Source: DATEPR01 sp036279295 (GTDB lineage: Bacteria > Actinomycetota > Actinomycetes > Mycobacteriales > Pseudonocardiaceae). From it: a stretch of DNA of 64,000 nucleotides. The stretch is taken from contig DASUJK010000100.1 in assembly GCA_036279295.1 (NCBI GenBank), positions 1-64,000 on the forward strand, written 5' to 3'. Shown in pieces: positions 61,061 to 64,000 of this stretch; the stretch's first letter is position 1, and each line of letters begins with the position of its first letter. The translations under genes were made by a program, and so were the position numbers. Under the pieces are notes generated by a model that had not been told where the DNA came from, searched no databases, and saw only the letters and a program-made list of their open reading frames with translations.

Positions 61061-61146
61061 GCTGGCTGACCCCCGGCACACTACGGAATCGGCGGCAGGC
61101 TGCCCGGTACTGTTGCTCATACTCCGAAAACTTCAGGAAGGGCGTC

Positions 61147-62616
61147 ATGACCACGGTGGACTCGGACCGACTGCAGTCTCGTAACGGCATTGATTTCGCG
61201 GTTGCCGATCTTTCTCTCGCCGAGTTCGGCCGCAAGGAAATTCGGCTCGCTGAGCACGAAATGCCCGGACTGATGGCATTGCGGCGCGAATACTCCGAGG
61301 TGTACCCGCTGCGCGGCGCACGCATCTCGGGTTCGTTGCACATGACGGTGCAGACCGCGGTATTGATCGAGACGCTGGCCGCGCTCGGGGCCGAGGTGCG
61401 CTGGGCGTCCTGCAACATCTTCTCCACGCAGGATCATGCTGCAGCGGCAATCGTCGTCGGGCCACACGGCACGCCGGAGGAGCCAAAGGGAGTTCCGGTG
61501 TTCGCCTGGAAGGGTGAGTCCCTGCCGGAGTACTGGTGGGCGACCGAGCGCATGCTCACGTGGCCCGACGGTGGCCCGAACATGATCCTGGACGACGGTG
61601 GCGACGCCACGATGCTGGTGCACAAGGGCGCTTCCTTCGAGGCAGCCGGCGTCGTGCCGCCGACCGAGGAGGACGAGTCCGAGGAGGGCGCGGTCTTCCT
61701 GGAGCTGCTGCGCAGGTCACTGGCTGCCGACGCGAACAAGTGGACCAAGATCGGCGAGGGCATCCGGGGCGTCACCGAGGAGACCACCACCGGCGTGCAC
61801 CGGCTCTACCAGCTGGCCGCCGCGGGGGAGCTGCTGTTCCCTGCGATCAACGTCAACGACTCGGTCACCAAGTCCAAGTTCGACAACCGCTACGGCATCC
61901 GCCACTCGCTGATCGACGGCATCAACCGCGGCACCGACGTGCTGATCGGCGGCAAGGTGGCCGTGGTGATCGGCTACGGCGACGTCGGCAAGGGCGCTTC
62001 GGAGTCGCTGCGTGGCCAGGGTGCCCGCGTGGTGATCACCGAGATCGACCCGATCTGCGCGCTGCAGGCCGCGATGGACGGTTTCCCGGTGAAGACGCTG
62101 GACACCGTGCTGCCCGAGGCGGACATCATCATCACCACGACGGGCAACAAGAACGTGGTGACCGCCGACCACATGTCGCGGATGAAGCACCAGGCGATCC
62201 TGGGCAACATCGGCCACTTCGACAACGAGCTGGACATGGCAGGCCTGACCCGGTTCCCCGGCATCCAGCGGATCAACATCAAGCCGCAGGTGGACGAGTG
62301 GGTCTTCCCGGACGGCCACTCGATCCTGGTGCTGTCCGAGGGCAGGCTGCTCAACCTGGGCAACGCCACCGGCCACCCGTCGTTCGTGATGTCGACCAGC
62401 TTCACCAATCAGGTGATCGCGCAGATCGAACTGTTCACCAAGCCGAACGAGTGGGACCGCGAGGTCTACCGGCTGTCCAAGAAGCTGGACGAGAAGGTCG
62501 CACGGCTGCACCTGGCGGCGCTGGGCGCCGAGCTGACGAAGCTGACCAAGGAGCAGGCCGAGTACATCGACGTCGACGTCGAGGGCCCGTACAAGCCGGA
62601 GCACTACCGCTACTGA
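61147..62616 (+). CDS. sahH: S-adenosylhomocysteinase
   Basis: A 489-residue enzyme that splits S-adenosylhomocysteine to adenosine and homocysteine using bound NAD. Complete motifs: RISGSLHMTVQTAVLIETL, WASCNIFSTQDHAAAAI, KFDNRYGIRHSLIDGINRGTD (catalytic Lys), VVIGYGDVGKGASESL (NAD binding), and HPSFVMSTSFTNQV near the C-terminus. AGGAAGG precedes the ATG. In mycobacteria, sahH-tmk-mtrAB follow each other; here one extra gene lies between sahH and tmk. Confidence 0.96.
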   Translation: MTTVDSDRLQSRNGIDFAVADLSLAEFGRKEIRLAEHEMPGLMALRREYSEVYPLRGARISGSLHMTVQTAVLIETLAALGAEVRWASCNIFSTQDHAAAAIVVGPHGTPEEPKGVPVFAWKGESLPEYWWATERMLTWPDGGPNMILDDGGDATMLVHKGASFEAAGVVPPTEEDESEEGAVFLELLRRSLAADANKWTKIGEGIRGVTEETTTGVHRLYQLAAAGELLFPAINVNDSVTKSKFDNRYGIRHSLIDGINRGTDVLIGGKVAVVIGYGDVGKGASESLRGQGARVVITEIDPICALQAAMDGFPVKTLDTVLPEADIIITTTGNKNVVTADHMSRMKHQAILGNIGHFDNELDMAGLTRFPGIQRINIKPQVDEWVFPDGHSILVLSEGRLLNLGNATGHPSFVMSTSFTNQVIAQIELFTKPNEWDREVYRLSKKLDEKVARLHLAALGAELTKLTKEQAEYIDVDVEGPYKPEHYRY

Positions 62617-62645
62617 GCTGTCTCGCCGGGGCGGCCGCACCTACT

Positions 62646-62665
62646 GGGCGCGGGCGCCCTATTTT
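62646..62665 (+). terminator. Possible intrinsic terminator after sahH
   Basis: GGGCG and CGCCC pair across a four-base CGGG loop, and TATTTT follows. It sits 29 bases after the sahH stop, but the T-rich tail overlaps the palindrome and promoter of the next gene. Confidence 0.45.
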
Positions 62666-62713
62666 GTGACGGTGGTCACAAAATTGACATCAATCGGAAG
62701 GTCACGTTGTGAT
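62661..62713 (+). promoter_or_regulatory. CRP-type binding site and promoter of the next gene
   Basis: The arms ATTTTGTGAC and GTCACAAAAT form a perfect 10-bp inverted repeat around GGTG. The core is TGTGA-N6-TCACA, the CRP/FNR consensus. TTGACA at 62684-62689 is a good -35; a TGTGAT at 62708-62713 is an acceptable -10 (18-base spacer). A second GGTCAC at 62699-62705 may add another regulator contact. Confidence 0.65.
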
Positions 62714-62755
62714 AACTTCTGCCTGCGTCAAGATCGCCCAGACGGAGGAGTCGCA

Positions 62756-63484
62756 GTGAATTCGGCTACAGACCGGGACTATGACTTAGAAGCGACAGTC
62801 CGTCACCCCATCTCGGTCGCCCAATTGCTCGAACGTGAAGGCTTCCGCCCTACTGAGCGTTCTCGTGCGGCCCGCCGCGCGCTCAGCGGTGTCACGGCAG
62901 GCGCGGTGCTCGCTCTCGGTGCTGTCGTCAGCACCCTGTTCCTCAACCACGGCACCCAGACCACGTCCGGCGACACGCTCGCGTCCGGCGCCCAGTCCGG
63001 TGGCGACATCGTGCTCGCCGAGAGCAGCCCGACGGCCAGCGCCACCGTGGTGCGGACCGCCGTGGCGACGGCCGGGTCGCACCTGCCGGCCAAGGCCACC
63101 GTCCCGGACGTGCGGACGATGACCCCGCGGAAGGCCACCGCCCCGGGCAACTCGGGTCACGTGCGTGTGCGGCAGAAGCGTGCGTCGACGCCGGCCACGA
63201 CCGCGCCGGCCAGCCAGACCCAGGGCACCACGCGGTCCGCGCCCACCACGACACCCGCGGCGCCGGCCACCACCACCGACACCACGTCGAACAGCACGGC
63301 CAGCACACTGCCGACCACGACGGCTTCGCCGACGACCCAGTCGACGACGACCCCGCCGGCCACCACGACCCGGACCGCGCCGCCGACCACGACGAGTGCC
63401 GCGGATGGCGGCGGTCTGCTGAACACCGTCACCGGCGCGCTGAACGGCATCACCCAGCCCGTCTTCAACTGGTTCGGCGGCTGA
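62756..63484 (+). CDS. Single-pass membrane protein with Thr/Pro-rich tail
   Basis: A 242-residue protein: a 50-residue cytosolic start (VNSATDRDYDLEATVRHP, then RHPISVAQLLEREGF), one transmembrane helix at about 46-64 (TAGAVLALGAVVSTLFL), and an outside Ala/Thr/Pro-rich region from 65 to 220 that ends in LLNTVTGALNG. No catalytic domain. GTG with GGAGGAG upstream. The CRP-like palindrome in front suggests cAMP-linked control. The ISVAQLLEREG motif near the start is a short N-terminal segment seen in other actinobacterial membrane proteins. Confidence 0.78.
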   Translation: MNSATDRDYDLEATVRHPISVAQLLEREGFRPTERSRAARRALSGVTAGAVLALGAVVSTLFLNHGTQTTSGDTLASGAQSGGDIVLAESSPTASATVVRTAVATAGSHLPAKATVPDVRTMTPRKATAPGNSGHVRVRQKRASTPATTAPASQTQGTTRSAPTTTPAAPATTTDTTSNSTASTLPTTTASPTTQSTTTPPATTTRTAPPTTTSAADGGGLLNTVTGALNGITQPVFNWFGG

Positions 63485-63521
63485 GCGCACGAGCTTTCAG
63501 CCCGCCGGGCAGGATGTGCCC

Positions 63522-64000
63522 GTGGGCAGGCTCGTGGTGATCGAAGGGCTGGACGGTGCCGGCAAGCGCACCCTGGCCGACGCACTCGTCGCCGCGTTGC
63601 GCGCCGACGGAGCGTCGGTGGCCGGGTTGGCGTTCCCCCGGTACGACGACGACATACACGCCGAACTGGTGCGTGACGCGCTGCACGGGCGGGTCGGCGA
63701 CCTCGGTGACTCGGTGCACGGCATGGCGGTGCTGTTCGCGCTGGACCGGCGTGCCGCGCAGCCCAGGATGACCGAACTGCTGGCCGAGCACGACGTGTTG
63801 CTGGTCGACCGGTACGTGGCGTCCAACGCCGCCTACGGTGCCGCGCGGCTGCACCAGGGTGCGGCAGGCGAGTTCGTGGCGTGGGTGCGGGAGCTGGAGA
63901 TCGAGCGGTTCGGCATGCTCGTGCCACACGCACATCTGCTGCTCAGGGTGCCTGTCGCCGTGGCGGCGAGCCGGGCGGAACACCGGGAGCGCACCGACGA
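63522..64000 (+). CDS. tmk: Thymidylate kinase (3' end beyond the window)
   Basis: The first 159 codons of a dTMP kinase. The P-loop is EGLDGAGKRTLADALV at residues 7-22, the DR(Y)xxS motif is LLVDRYVASNAAYGAARLHQ near residue 88, and the LID region lies partly beyond the end. Product: dTDP, also needed for the dTDP-sugar pathway of rmlB/D. GTG at 63522 begins the family N-terminus (VGRLVVIEGLDG). mtrA is expected next by synteny. Confidence 0.93.
   Translation, partial: MGRLVVIEGLDGAGKRTLADALVAALRADGASVAGLAFPRYDDDIHAELVRDALHGRVGDLGDSVHGMAVLFALDRRAAQPRMTELLAEHDVLLVDRYVASNAAYGAARLHQGAAGEFVAWVRELEIERFGMLVPHAHLLLRVPVAVAASRAEHRERTD

Noticed and set aside
61061..61146. Possible S-adenosylhomocysteine riboswitch upstream of sahH
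   Set aside because: Only 86 bases separate sahH from a divergent gene, and I could not find a paired structure with the conserved SAH-riboswitch core. Covariance-model search would settle it.
1..64000. tRNA, rRNA, CRISPR arrays, insertion sequences and prophage integrases
   Set aside because: No T-loop-like tRNA signatures, no regularly spaced repeat arrays, and no transposase or integrase motifs were seen on reading both strands. A tRNA or CRISPR scan could still find a missed short gene.

Overview
This window is chromosomal DNA from a high-GC actinobacterium, most likely of the order Pseudonocardiales. Codon third positions are strongly G/C, GTG starts are frequent, and the genes are those of an F420-producing, WhiB-containing, actinobacterial acyl-CoA carboxylase-bearing organism. 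No genus can be assigned from sequence reading alone. The gene set and order closely follow the Mycobacterium tuberculosis block from about Rv3285 down to Rv3247c (accA3, maf, accE5, accD5, birA, PH-domain protein, gtrA, purK, purE, fadE25, TIGR03089 protein, LCP protein, rmlD, wbbL, nucleotidyltransferase, fbiB, fbiA, whiB2, Rv3259, DUF3499, manB, Rv3256c, manA, sahH, tmk). That conserved scaffold makes the insertions between its members easy to see.

Layout. 0-8.8 kb: acyl-CoA carboxylase genes (accA partial, accE, accD), birA, maf, HMG-CoA lyase, and a PadR-controlled MFS exporter with a perfect 26-bp palindromic operator. 8.8-11.8 kb: a polymorphic-toxin cassette (YbaB-like protein, WXG100-like protein, CpnT-like protein ending in a TNT NAD+ glycohydrolase domain, small putative immunity protein). 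11.7-19.7 kb: inositol-phosphatase-family enzyme, a two-component system, GtrA, and membrane or extracytoplasmic proteins. These include a single-chain ECF sigma factor fused to a zinc-finger anti-sigma-like domain, membrane helices and a long Pro/Thr-rich tail with beta domains, and a degenerate GGDEF-like protein. 19.7-22.7 kb: purK, a frameshifted purE, and an acyl-CoA dehydrogenase. 22.7-24.8 kb: a sparse region with a divergent ClpS paralogue and unknown genes.

24.7-38 kb and 40-57 kb form a cell-wall polysaccharide region: two LytR-CpsA-Psr ligases, rmlD and rmlB for dTDP-rhamnose, wbbL-like rhamnosyltransferase, at least six glycosyltransferases, a sugar nucleotidyltransferase, manB, a ManA-like isomerase and an SIS-type protein. 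Together they suggest synthesis of a rhamnose- and mannose-containing polymer and its attachment to the wall. FbiA/FbiB (coenzyme F420), a site-2 protease family protein and WhiB2 lie inside this region. At 38.6-40.3 kb a translationally coupled pair, a TIR-like/DUF5919-like protein and an ADP-ribose-type Nudix hydrolase, interrupts the conserved scaffold. This is the best candidate for an undescribed NAD-linked signalling or defence module.

56.7-64 kb: a VapBC toxin-antitoxin pair with a perfect 18-bp inverted-repeat operator, a MutL-family ASKHA protein, a large membrane protein with a hydrolase-like domain lacking the nucleophile serine, sahH, a Thr-rich membrane-anchored protein preceded by a textbook CRP-type site, and the 5' part of tmk.
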